A stretch of DNA of 45,769 nucleotides from Clostridiaceae bacterium (GCA_012519925.1 JAAYPF010000015.1:1-45769); one strand, 5' to 3'. Numbered from the stretch's first letter, positions 9,213 to 17,492 are shown. A program made the numbers and translations. Notes: generated from the sequence alone by a model not told the origin.

Positions 9213-10544
9213 TCATGAGAGCATCTCTTTATTATTAGCCTCCAAATTCAAATTCGGCAACTTTATATAAGAAGGAAGCCTCCTGTTTACTGCCTTATCT
9301 ACGGCATAAACAGCCGAATCTAAATCCACCATATTCTTGTTGTCATAGATATTATAACTCGATCTATACTCCTTAGGGGTGTTTATCAGCATTATAGTAT
9401 TTGCCCCTGCATTCAATGCCCACACTTGTGCATCTTTACTCAACGATGCAAGAGCCGTTGTAGATGGAATGTAAACCTTCTTACAGACAATTCTCGTAAC
9501 CGCCACTGTTCTAAGAGTAAGTTCTATATCACCGTGAGAGAGCTTTTCATAAGGTGAACCCTTAGCAGGAATAAAGGGACCTATACCAATCATATTAATG
9601 CCCATATCCCTAAAAAACTCGATATCACTTGCTATATCTTCTACCGTCTGCCCGGGAAGTCCGATAATATTCCCTGATCCGTTGATATACCCTAGTTCCT
9701 TTAGCCATTTAGAGCACTGAAGCCTTTTGTCATAGTCATCATCGGGATGAATTTCTTTAAAAAGGTCTCTATTTGTAGTTTCAATTTTTAATAGAAAGTT
9801 ATCGGCACCGGCATTTTTAAATTGAGCATACTCCTCAAAAGACTTTTCACCAACACTCAAAGTAATCCTCATACCTGTAGCTGCTTTAATTCTCCTTATA
9901 ATGCTCAATATTTTAGGTGTGGTCCAGAAAGGATCTTCTCCCGACTGAAGTATTACAGTTCTAATCCCAAGGCTTTGTAGATACTCCACAACCTCCATTA
10001 TCTCATCTTCACTCATTCTATATCTCTTAACCTCGGAATTTTTCCCTCCAATACCACAGTATTTGCAGTTTTTCCTACAGTAGTTGGAAAATTCTATTGC
10101 CCCTCTTATTTCCACTACATCGCCTACCGTCTCTTTTCTTATACGATTGGCAGCTGCAAATATTGTATCAACTTCCCTTTTTTTATCGGTGGCTAGAAGG
10201 TAAATAATCTCTTCTTTATTGAGTTCCTCGCCGTTTTCAATTTTTTTAAGTATATTGATAAATTCCTCTGACACAACCAAGCCCAGCTTTTTGTCTATAA
10301 GGCCTTGAAGCTTCAATTTACGATCCTCTAATATTTGGGTGTTAAAAAACCCGGCTAATTGAAGCAGATTTTTTGATGTCTCCAACTCTTTTTCGTTAAT
10401 CTTGATTGCAATTGCACATACCGTACCCCACTCAGGAGGTGCGGGCACAAGATCTGTCTCTATTTTATTCTCGTTTAATAATTTATTTATAACAAGCATT
10501 TCTGATGAATTTTGAGCCATAATCAAATAATATTTAGTATCCAA
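9213..10544 (-). CDS. hydE: Radical SAM maturase HydE with N-terminal DUF3343-like domain
   Basis: This is a radical SAM enzyme acting on the HydG-made Fe(CO)2CN-cysteine synthon in H-cluster assembly. The 4Fe-4S motif CRKNCKYC (C156, C160, C163) and downstream HydE features are intact, including SGEDPFWT and GLPGQTVED. The 443-aa protein is about 95 residues longer than typical HydE. The extra N-terminal domain (about 4-68) has the DUF3343 pattern: a YYLIMAQNSSEMLVINKLL opening, a VPAPPEWG loop and a conserved Cys43 in GTVCAIAI. DUF3343 proteins are annotated as putative Se/S carrier-like. The start is TTG at 10544, seven bases after AGGAAG. It lies 41 bp after hydG. Confidence 0.92.
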   Translation of the reverse strand: MDTKYYLIMAQNSSEMLVINKLLNENKIETDLVPAPPEWGTVCAIAIKINEKELETSKNLLQLAGFFNTQILEDRKLKLQGLIDKKLGLVVSEEFINILKKIENGEELNKEEIIYLLATDKKREVDTIFAAANRIRKETVGDVVEIRGAIEFSNYCRKNCKYCGIGGKNSEVKRYRMSEDEIMEVVEYLQSLGIRTVILQSGEDPFWTTPKILSIIRRIKAATGMRITLSVGEKSFEEYAQFKNAGADNFLLKIETTNRDLFKEIHPDDDYDKRLQCSKWLKELGYINGSGNIIGLPGQTVEDIASDIEFFRDMGINMIGIGPFIPAKGSPYEKLSHGDIELTLRTVAVTRIVCKKVYIPSTTALASLSKDAQVWALNAGANTIMLINTPKEYRSSYNIYDNKNMVDLDSAVYAVDKAVNRRLPSYIKLPNLNLEANNKEMLS

Positions 10545-10585
10545 AACAACACTTCCTTTCCCCCGGTATAATTAGGAACTGCTCA

Positions 10586-11950
10586 CTAGAAGTAAAGGTC
10601 TCTCTTTCCCTCTTCTATCTGTTTAAGCTTTTTGATAGTTTCAACTTTCATGTTTTCATCATCTATTTCATCTAAAGCTTTCTTTATTATTAAATCACCT
10701 TTCTCACGAAGCACGTTATTTCCATAGTCTATGAGATTTTCCTTAAAAGTAAGTATGGCATTAGGCTGACAGAACTCATGTATTTCTCCTTCTTTTGCAT
10801 ACTCCATAAAATGTTCTCCTGTACGACATCTTCTATAACATGCTGTACAAAAGCTCGGAATATATCCTTTGTCACAAATGGTCTCAAGCATTTTAGGAAG
10901 ACTTCTGTTATCACTGATTTCAAACTGATCTGCCTTATCATCGTTTTCTTCATAACCACCGGGATTTGTCTTTGAACCTGCACTTATCTGCGAAATCCCC
11001 AAACTAAGCAACTCATCCCTAAACTCTGCATTCTCTCTTGTAGAAAGAATCATTCCCGTATAAGGAACCGATAATCTGTAAATCGCAACGATTTTTTTGA
11101 AATCTTCATCATTTACAAGATAAGGTACATCACCTAATCCCCATCCTAATGCAGGGCGAAGCCTTGGAACTGAAATTGTGTGAGGTCCCACACCAAAGCG
11201 TTCCTCAAAGTGCATACAATGCATTAAAAGACCTAAAACCTCAAATCTGTAGTCATAAAGTCCAAGTAGAGCTCCCACACCAACATCATCTATTCCACCT
11301 TCAAAAGCTCTGTCTATAGCAGTTAGCCTCCAATCAAAATTGGCTTTTGTTCCTACCGGGTGCATTTTTTTATAGGTTTCCCTGTGATAGGTCTCCTGAA
11401 AAATAACATAAGTACCTATTCCCGCTTGTTTTAACTCCTTGTAGTCCTCAACCGTCATTGGTGCAGCCTCTATATTAATTCTTCTTATATCCGTTGACTT
11501 ATATATTTCATCCATAGCCTTTGTGAAATGCTTTACATCTGTCTTAGGATGTTCTCCGCATATCAAAAGTAGTCTTTTATGACCTTGCTTTTCTAAGGCT
11601 TTAGCCTCATTTACAATTTCAGATAACTCTAGAGTCCTTCTGTGTAATTCTTTATTATCTCTTCTAAACCCACAATAAAGACAGTTGTTTACACATTCGT
11701 TACCGGTATATAAAGGTGCAAACAGTACTACTCTTTTGCCATAAATCTTGTTTTTTATGTATTTTGCTGCCTGGTATAGTTCTTCAAGTAAATCTTTATC
11801 TTCTAAAAACAACAGCTTTCCCGTTTCTTCTAAAGTAAGACCTCTACATTCCCTAGACTTTGCTATAATTTCCCTAACCTCTGTCTTATCTGGGTTTGCC
11901 GATGCCTCTAGTATTGAAAAAATCTTGCTCTCATTTATATAATCACTCAT
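10586..11950 (-). CDS. hydG: [FeFe]-hydrogenase maturase HydG (tyrosine lyase)
   Basis: HydG cleaves tyrosine to p-cresol and dehydroglycine and makes the CO and CN ligands of the H-cluster on an auxiliary Fe-S cluster. The radical SAM motif CVNNCLYC is at 86-93. The C-terminal auxiliary cluster motif CTAC followed by Cys after 22 residues (CX2CX22C) is intact. Length is 454 aa, normal for the family. Start is the ATG at 11950 behind AGGAGG. It is first of hydG-hydE-hydF-desulfurase and is preceded by a structured leader and terminator. Confidence 0.96.
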   Translation of the reverse strand: MSDYINESKIFSILEASANPDKTEVREIIAKSRECRGLTLEETGKLLFLEDKDLLEELYQAAKYIKNKIYGKRVVLFAPLYTGNECVNNCLYCGFRRDNKELHRRTLELSEIVNEAKALEKQGHKRLLLICGEHPKTDVKHFTKAMDEIYKSTDIRRINIEAAPMTVEDYKELKQAGIGTYVIFQETYHRETYKKMHPVGTKANFDWRLTAIDRAFEGGIDDVGVGALLGLYDYRFEVLGLLMHCMHFEERFGVGPHTISVPRLRPALGWGLGDVPYLVNDEDFKKIVAIYRLSVPYTGMILSTRENAEFRDELLSLGISQISAGSKTNPGGYEENDDKADQFEISDNRSLPKMLETICDKGYIPSFCTACYRRCRTGEHFMEYAKEGEIHEFCQPNAILTFKENLIDYGNNVLREKGDLIIKKALDEIDDENMKVETIKKLKQIEEGKRDLYF

Positions 11951-12030
11951 AATTTGACCTCCTGATAATTAAAATTTCTATGCCTTTCTCACAATCAAGA
12001 AATAAAAAACAACCATACTTTCCTTAACAT

Positions 12031-12073
12031 TAAAAAAACTCTTCATAGACTTAAAACAAAGTCAGGAAGAGTT
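12031..12073 (-). terminator. Intrinsic terminator between the TM1266-type gene and hydG
   Basis: AACTCTTC and GAAGAGTT form an 8-bp stem (12037-12044 with 12066-12073), with an inner GACTT/AAGTC stem, followed on the minus strand by seven Ts. It is 80 bp ahead of hydG, so transcripts from upstream must read through it or restart to express hydG. Confidence 0.75.
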
Positions 12074-12235
12074 CACAAATAAACAAATCATATCCGTTCC
12101 CCCTTCGATAAGATATACTCCATCTCGTCAGGCTTATATGGGATTTTACGAAATTATTCTCGTATAACCCAGCCGATTATAATCCTCGATATTAGGTCTC
12201 TAAACCCCGTATCTCAGATACAAACTATTAAATTA
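12074..12235 (-). ncRNA. Putative structured RNA upstream of hydG
   Basis: The non-coding stretch between the TM1266-type stop and the terminator is unusually rich in stems. These are GTATC-TGA-GATAC (12209-12221), a long hairpin from GGCT (12131) to AGCC (12174) with inner GGG/CCC and TACGA/TCGTA pairs, and a possible ATATC/GATAT stem near 12085-12115. Structure followed by an intrinsic terminator and then a metabolic gene is the classic riboswitch or attenuator layout. I could not match it to any known riboswitch class, and it may instead be a stable 3' UTR. Confidence 0.4.
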
Positions 12236-12249
12236 TTATTACCACCTAA

Positions 12250-12501
12250 TTAATATGTTAAAGCAACTTTTGCTTTAATTCCTTTAATATTACCAAGTTT
12301 ACCAGCTAATGCTCCAATCTCGTCGTTAGTACCGTCTACAATTATGGATATAACTGAAATCTCCTTTTCCCTATATGGCACGCCCATTCTACCCACAATA
12401 ATCGAACCGAAATCACTCAATACATCGTTAACTCTTTTAGACGTTTCTTCACGATTGTTGACTACTATACCAATAACAGCTACCTTGTTTTCCTTTTCCA
12501 T
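12250..12501 (-). CDS. TM1266-type iron-only hydrogenase system regulator
   Basis: This 83-aa ACT/NikR-C-like small protein matches the family named after Thermotoga TM1266. Features are an opening VAVIGIVVNNREE, the VGRMGVPYREKEISVISIIVDG core and the C-terminal GNIKGIKAKVALTY. The family is almost always adjacent to hydrogenase maturation genes and is assumed to be a regulator, though its ligand is not established. It precedes hydG by 300 bp, separated by a structured RNA and terminator. Confidence 0.92.
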   Translation of the reverse strand: MEKENKVAVIGIVVNNREETSKRVNDVLSDFGSIIVGRMGVPYREKEISVISIIVDGTNDEIGALAGKLGNIKGIKAKVALTY

Positions 12502-12535
12502 AATCTAACCTCGTTATTTTTTTAACTATATACTT

Positions 12536-12563
12536 ATTATATCAAATCTACATCGAGTGTAAA
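12536..12563 (-). promoter_or_regulatory. Promoter of the TM1266-type gene
   Basis: On the minus strand TTTACA (12563-12558) is followed after 16 bp by TATAAT (12541-12536), 35 bp before the ATG at 12501. It shows that the maturation cluster can be transcribed independently of the TnpB-like gene upstream. Confidence 0.65.
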
Positions 12564-12573
12564 GCTATTCCAC

Positions 12574-12648
12574 AATAAAAACTACGGAACATCGAGTCCC
12601 TTCGTTTTTGCCTCTTTCACTTCGTTCGAAAGAAGCGTAAATAATAAA
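12574..12648 (-). repeat. Dispersed ~75-bp repeat, copy 1
   Basis: One of three same-orientation copies. On the minus strand it contains a CTTTC...GAAAG hairpin, then AGGCAAAAA, then a stem around a TCGAT loop (GGGAC/GTTCC here), then TTTTTATT, so it also resembles a terminator. The 29-base core with the Ts through CTTTCACTTCGTTCGAAAGA on the plus strand is identical in all three copies. This copy lies directly beyond the putative TnpB-associated RNA. Confidence 0.75.
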
Positions 12649-12649
12649 C

Positions 12650-12784
12650 TGCGGGACTATGTGGTCAATTAACCTTAAGTCGTTTGAGATTTTAGATAGC
12701 TGTCTTTCACAATAAAACATTGTGCTTACTCTGTAAGTTTTAAACCTGAAACGGTTATGGTGTGACAGCTAAAACACCAAAATA
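12650..12784 (-). ncRNA. Putative omega-RNA-like structured RNA beside the TnpB-like gene
   Basis: Directly after the TnpB-like stop codon (minus strand) lies a compact fold. A closing stem pairs 12764-12774 with 12690-12704 (AGCTGTC with GACAGCT plus TTTTAG with CTAAAA around a bulge). It encloses three hairpins: AACC/GGTT (12743-12756), CTTAC/GTAAG (12725-12737) and CACAAT/ATTGTG (12708-12724), the last two abutting. TnpB proteins use an omega-RNA encoded at or just past their 3' end, so the place, strand and size fit. Ends, expression and any guide segment are unknown; the guide would follow the scaffold towards lower coordinates. Confidence 0.5.
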
Positions 12785-14245
12785 TTATACAATTTCTATA
12801 ACACTTCTTAAATCTTCCGCATTTTGGATTTTCTTCATCAAACTAAGTTTTTTCTTTAAATTGTCCTCCTTAGTGAAAGGAAGTCTATTTTTATCAAAGT
12901 TTTCCACTATCTTTTTTAATTCTTCCACTAGCCTTTCAAAAAATAACATATCATGTTCTAAAATAAACTCCACTTCAAGAATGCTATTGCTCACCCTAAC
13001 CTTGTCACCAATTACCTCGGCATTCATCTTTATTGTAGTTTTATTATATTCTATAAGCTTCCTTGCCACATTTATACTTCCAAGTTGTTCAATATCCTTA
13101 ACTGTACCACAATTTGTACAGATAAACAGCGATTCCGACTGTCTGTTCTTATAGCTGAAATTGCGACATACATGGCACCTGTAAAAAATCCCCACCGAAC
13201 TTACTAGAACAGGAGGCGGCAAGCCATAGCTCTTTAATTTGTACTCAATAAGTCCAGTCATTTTATTGTATATTCCCGCACTTATTGCCGGCTTATATTC
13301 ATCACTATAACCCAATCTGTCATTATTCATATTCAATGATTCCACAATTACCTGAGCCTTATTATCCACTGCAAGTTTTGCAATTGCACTGCTCATCTCA
13401 TGCAAATAGTTACTTGTACTTTTGTCAATAGCCTTAAAATTAATATACCCTGTTTTACCTTCAAGTCCATCACTCATTGAAACAACTGTATAGTTGATTT
13501 CGTTTTTTATTCCCCTCGATATTCCAAGATAGTTTATTGTCTCAATGGTAGCACCATCTTCTAAATCTATGGATATGGACAGATAGTACTCATTTCTTCT
13601 TTTGATAAGACGTGCTGTCTTCAGCATACCTTTACATGCTATTGCCTGCTTTAAATATTCTTCTTGCCATTTTCCAAAGCACAATGGAACTAAAATATAT
13701 CTTTCTTTTCTGCCGGTTAGCTCAAGATACTCATCTTCCCTATCTAGATATTTCAATTTCATAGTACCAGAGTGTTGCAGCTCACTTCTATATTCATCCC
13801 TTGAATTCATTAGATATAGTTTAGCATAATACCTATTTTTGATCCCATCGTACAAAATTGAATAATCACGGGTTGTATCATACCTACAAAAGTAGACTGG
13901 TCTGCTTCTAACTTCAGGAAAACCAGCAGCACTATCAACACCCTTTAAATTCAAGTAACTTGCCATTGCCATTCCAAAGTCTAATACAAGTGAATCCTTA
14001 AAAGGTTCCACATCGAATTTGTTGAGTTCTCTAAGGGTCTCTTTACTCACCCATTTTGTAACCCTGTAAGCCTTATAACCTCCATTATCTTCAAAAAACT
14101 TATCCTTTCTGTTCTCAATAGCATAGCGAGCTTTCTCCATCAGATATTCAAAGGCTTTGGAATAGTTATAAATAGCTTTATCAATTATTTCTTTTTTCCT
14201 TTTAGAAGGCTTATAAAGTTTTAATGATACGGTTTTAAGCGGCAT
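12785..14245 (-). CDS. TnpB-like protein with degenerate RuvC active site
   Basis: The 486-aa product starts at an ATG behind AGGAGG. Its N-terminus (VSLKLYKPSKRKKEIIDKAI) and overall order match IS200/IS605 TnpB, the RNA-guided nuclease related to Cas12. RuvC-I reads GISRGIKN at 241-248, with Ser243 where the catalytic Asp of GIDxG should be. RuvC-II Glu302 is kept (VIVESL). The zinc ribbon is kept (C357, C360, C376, C379). RuvC-III reads KDIEQLGSINVA, with Glu386 at the catalytic Asp position and the NAA motif lost. About 85 extra residues follow. DNA cleavage is therefore unlikely, while RNA and DNA binding could persist, as in TldR regulators. No tnpA is nearby. It lies 109 bp after the spoIIE-like gene with no obvious terminator between. 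Confidence 0.8.
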   Translation of the reverse strand: MPLKTVSLKLYKPSKRKKEIIDKAIYNYSKAFEYLMEKARYAIENRKDKFFEDNGGYKAYRVTKWVSKETLRELNKFDVEPFKDSLVLDFGMAMASYLNLKGVDSAAGFPEVRSRPVYFCRYDTTRDYSILYDGIKNRYYAKLYLMNSRDEYRSELQHSGTMKLKYLDREDEYLELTGRKERYILVPLCFGKWQEEYLKQAIACKGMLKTARLIKRRNEYYLSISIDLEDGATIETINYLGISRGIKNEINYTVVSMSDGLEGKTGYINFKAIDKSTSNYLHEMSSAIAKLAVDNKAQVIVESLNMNNDRLGYSDEYKPAISAGIYNKMTGLIEYKLKSYGLPPPVLVSSVGIFYRCHVCRNFSYKNRQSESLFICTNCGTVKDIEQLGSINVARKLIEYNKTTIKMNAEVIGDKVRVSNSILEVEFILEHDMLFFERLVEELKKIVENFDKNRLPFTKEDNLKKKLSLMKKIQNAEDLRSVIEIV

Positions 14246-14354
14246 ATTTAAAACCTCCTAATCCATTTCTAAAACCACCTATTGGTTATAACGCCATTAT
14301 GTCTATTGAATAATTTTACAGAAATGCTAGTTGATAGTTGTTTTTGTTACATAA

Positions 14355-15527
14355 TCAATAATACTCTATTTCCACACGCTTACCTAAGGATTTAAGACAT
14401 TCGGCCATCTCCTTAACCAGCTTAATCTTTAGACCTAAGTCTAAGGGTAATTCGGGGTTCTGATGTGCCGGATTTATCGCCCTACCTATAAAAAAATTCA
14501 CCTTTGTACTCTCTTCTAAAAGCAGCTTAGCAAGCCTTGAAGCACCATCTCTTTTTCCAAGTTCAATTAAATCCTTTATATTTGAACCTGTAGACAAATA
14601 CCTTTTTGCATACTCTAAGGCTTTTCCAAAGGTTAATACCCCTTCCGTCACCAGATCAATACCTTCAATCTCTGCTGTAGGAGGCACCTGTGGATTATAA
14701 TATTTAATATTGGTAGTTATTTTTTTATTCAATACCCTGCTTACAATTTGTGAAGTTGTACCGCCACATACCACCTTTTTTCCTTCACCATCAAAAAATC
14801 TATTAACTACATTTCTATCTTCGTTTTTATTGACAGGTGGACCAATCATTACATTTACAACAACTGGCTTTCTTATCTTTATTGCTGCAACGGTTGTGTC
14901 ATCTCCCGGCTTCCTTGCATACAAGTTTTCACATACCGATAGGAGCAGTTTAACTATGTTTTTTGGTGACAAATCCGATTTATAAATACGTTCAATGTAT
15001 TCACGTACATTATTCCACTGCCAGCCTAAATTTAGTGTAGCCCCAACTCCTGCATGAATGACACCGTCACTGACTAAAATAAACAAATCTTCATAGCTGA
15101 CATTAAACCTGCTTTCCGTTACTAGCTTACCATTAATCATCCTAGTCTGCTTTTCAAGCTCCGACCGCTTTCCCTTCTTCATAAAAAACACCGAAGGATT
15201 GTCAAACTCAACAAGATATCCCTCTCCAGAGTCCATTATCTGAAGAATGGAAAAGGTTGAATAGGCTATATCCCGCTCTCTACAAACAGGCAGGGTACTT
15301 GCAATTGTCTCAACTGCTTCATCAAGACTTAAGCCATTGCTTAACATGGTCGCTATAATCTTACTAGTAAGGGTGGCGAGTATATTAGCCTTTACTCCAC
15401 TTCCAAGACCATCAGCTAATACTATGATGCTAGAGTTGTCGCTTCTAATAATCTCCACCTTGTCACCACAAAGCTCTTCATTAAATTTATTTAGACTTTC
15501 AAAACATGTATCTACATAAATACTCAT
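14355..15527 (-). CDS. SpoIIE/PP2C-type serine phosphatase of the hydrogenase sensor operon
   Basis: The N-terminal 225 residues form a PPM-type phosphatase: VLADGLGSGVKAN with the metal-binding Asp, LFILVSDGVIHAG and KPGDDTTVAAIKI. The remaining 165 residues (VVVNVMIGPP onward) form an uncharacterised domain common to this hydrogenase-linked branch. It overlaps the HydS-like gene by four bases (ATGA), so the two are translationally coupled. Known relatives sit beside sensory [FeFe] hydrogenases in Clostridia and Thermoanaerobacteria. A role in relaying an H2 or redox signal through dephosphorylation is the accepted guess. Its substrate is not visible here. Confidence 0.88.
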   Translation of the reverse strand: MSIYVDTCFESLNKFNEELCGDKVEIIRSDNSSIIVLADGLGSGVKANILATLTSKIIATMLSNGLSLDEAVETIASTLPVCRERDIAYSTFSILQIMDSGEGYLVEFDNPSVFFMKKGKRSELEKQTRMINGKLVTESRFNVSYEDLFILVSDGVIHAGVGATLNLGWQWNNVREYIERIYKSDLSPKNIVKLLLSVCENLYARKPGDDTTVAAIKIRKPVVVNVMIGPPVNKNEDRNVVNRFFDGEGKKVVCGGTTSQIVSRVLNKKITTNIKYYNPQVPPTAEIEGIDLVTEGVLTFGKALEYAKRYLSTGSNIKDLIELGKRDGASRLAKLLLEESTKVNFFIGRAINPAHQNPELPLDLGLKIKLVKEMAECLKSLGKRVEIEYY

Positions 15528-17245
15528 TTGACATCACCGGTTTCCGATAAAATAGAGTTTTTTAGTTTTGTAAGGATAACTTTTGTTTCAGCAGTTGTCT
15601 CTCCAAGTAAGCTTGCAATTTCCTGTGCAACTCTCATCTGCTTTTCTATTACCTTTTGTGCTATATCCACCGTTTCACACTTAACCTTGTAAATTTGCCT
15701 ATTTTGTTTTTCCTCCCGTGTAATATCACGAATAAAAGCAATCACTAGGTCATGTTCCTTTACATATATAATAGATTGTTCTACGGTTACATCATGCTTT
15801 TCATAATAATATTTTCTGTTAAATATATTCCGCTCGGTTTCTCTGACCTCAATAAAGTCGCTACAATCTAAAAGATCATATATATATTTGCCCGTCACAT
15901 CTTCACTGTCAAACTTAAACAGGTTTCTTGCAGCATAATTGGACTCCTGTATCTTAAGTTCCCTGTTTAAAGCAATTATTGCATTTGGGGTAGAATGGAT
16001 AATAATGTTTGAAATAGATTCAGCTCTGTCCCTCATGTATGGCAAACACATATATATCTGTGCCTTGTTGTTATAAACGGCAATAGCCTTTTCTCTACAG
16101 GTTGAATAACCGCAAGCACCACAATTAAGTTCCATTTCACTGCTGAATTTTCCCGTCTTACTCAATATTTCACGAATAGTATTCTCATCAGGAATGTTGT
16201 CGTCTTTTGACGTATTGATAAATACTTTTGAAAGACTTACCTTAGCATCTTGTAAAATATCGGTCCCGATATTTCTACTACTCTTCTTAACATATTCAAT
16301 GAGTCTGTCTCTTGCTTCAAGATAGCCGCCCGTAAGCTTCTTTATACACGGTCCTCTGAGACAACCACCAGCACAATTGTTCATTTCAATAAAATAATTC
16401 TTTGTCTCTCCGTTTTTTATGGAATCGAGTATTTCCATACACCGATCAATTCCATCTATACTGATACATTTATAGTTTTTTCTATCTGGTGTTCCAAGGG
16501 TTTTTAATATTCCTCCTGGTGCAGGATAAAATCTTGATGTGACATTTTTGATACTTTTACTTTCAAATTCTTCATATTCATATAAATCTATATTTTCATT
16601 TTCAAACCATTTTTCCAATTCTTCAAAAGTGATAACTGCATCAACCAAGCCCTGATTTTGCAGATCATTGCACTCTTCCTTCTTAGAAATACAAGGTCCT
16701 ATAAACACCACCTTAATCCTTGGTCCATACATACATTTCATCATTTTGGCATGTGCAATCATTGGAGATACTACCGGTGCAAGATCTTCCAACACCTCTG
16801 GATAGTATTTCTGTATCAGATACACTATAGATGGACATGCTGAGGTTATAATGTTTCTCATCTTTCTTTCTTTTATAAGTTTTTCATATTCTATAGAAAC
16901 AAAGGAAGCTCCAGCTGCTGTCTCTTCCACATAAGTAAATCCAAGTTTTTTTAGTGCTTGAAAAACTACTCGTTCATCCTTCAATCTGAATGCTGATACA
17001 AAGGAAGGTGCTAAGCTTACATAGACCTTTTCATTTTTATTTAAAAAGCCCTTTACCTTTTCCATGTCACTTATTACAGTTTTTGCATTCTGAGGACATA
17101 CCAAAAGACAATTTCCACATAATGTACAGGATTCCTCAATGATTTTTGCCTGATCATCCTGAAAAGCTATTGCATGTACAGGACAGCTCCTTATGCACTT
17201 GTAGCAATTCTTACAATTTGCCTCTTTAAACTGAATAACGCTCAT
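15524..17245 (-). CDS. HydS-like sensory [FeFe] hydrogenase with PAS domain
   Basis: This is a 573-aa multidomain sensor. Two 4Fe-4S ferredoxin motifs lie at C11-C21 and C40-C50, then an H-cluster domain. L1 is TSACPSI, with Ala136 replacing the proton-relay Cys of TSCCPxW; L2 is GPCISKKEE (183-191); L3 is NNCAGGCLRGP. A further Fe-S motif (C375, C378, C383, C400), a PAS domain (about 405-510) and a C-terminal helix follow. These changed loops typify sensory rather than catalytic hydrogenases. It probably binds H2 or senses redox and signals through PAS to the overlapping SpoIIE phosphatase. It sits one base downstream of the ferredoxin gene. Confidence 0.9.
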   Translation of the reverse strand: MSVIQFKEANCKNCYKCIRSCPVHAIAFQDDQAKIIEESCTLCGNCLLVCPQNAKTVISDMEKVKGFLNKNEKVYVSLAPSFVSAFRLKDERVVFQALKKLGFTYVEETAAGASFVSIEYEKLIKERKMRNIITSACPSIVYLIQKYYPEVLEDLAPVVSPMIAHAKMMKCMYGPRIKVVFIGPCISKKEECNDLQNQGLVDAVITFEELEKWFENENIDLYEYEEFESKSIKNVTSRFYPAPGGILKTLGTPDRKNYKCISIDGIDRCMEILDSIKNGETKNYFIEMNNCAGGCLRGPCIKKLTGGYLEARDRLIEYVKKSSRNIGTDILQDAKVSLSKVFINTSKDDNIPDENTIREILSKTGKFSSEMELNCGACGYSTCREKAIAVYNNKAQIYMCLPYMRDRAESISNIIIHSTPNAIIALNRELKIQESNYAARNLFKFDSEDVTGKYIYDLLDCSDFIEVRETERNIFNRKYYYEKHDVTVEQSIIYVKEHDLVIAFIRDITREEKQNRQIYKVKCETVDIAQKVIEKQMRVAQEIASLLGETTAETKVILTKLKNSILSETGDVK

Positions 17246-17246
17246 G

Positions 17247-17492
17247 TTACATCCTTCCCATTACATATTTTTCGAATATCTCCTTAACATTAGATAAATT
17301 CACATTGTCCACAAGTTCCTCCTCTATCTTCATCGCCACACCATTAGTACAACGTCCAAGGCAAAAGGAAGCATTAATCTCAACTTTATCTTTGAGATTG
17401 TGCTCTTTTATCATGCTTTCAAAAGTTTTAATTATATGATATGACCCTTTTAAGTGACACGATGAACCTACACAAATATATACTCTAATCAC
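17247..17492 (-). CDS. Thioredoxin-fold 2Fe-2S ferredoxin, first gene of the sensor operon
   Basis: The start is the GTG at 17492, five bases after GGAGG; the frame is open to 17510, but the extra codons overlap the ribosome site. The 81-aa product is a NuoE C-terminal-like ferredoxin with CVGSSCHLKGS and FCLGRCTNG supplying four cysteines for one 2Fe-2S cluster. It probably passes electrons to or from the HydS-like protein encoded next. A Rex-type operator overlaps its promoter. Confidence 0.88.
   Translation of the reverse strand: MIRVYICVGSSCHLKGSYHIIKTFESMIKEHNLKDKVEINASFCLGRCTNGVAMKIEEELVDNVNLSNVKEIFEKYVMGRM

Noticed and set aside
12074-12235. TPP riboswitch ahead of hydG (a ThiH relative)
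   Set aside because: Only scattered similarity, and the conserved TPP core elements are absent.
12690-12774. Cloverleaf-like fold considered as a tRNA
   Set aside because: There is no T-loop motif, anticodon arm geometry or CCA end, and the closing stem is bulged.
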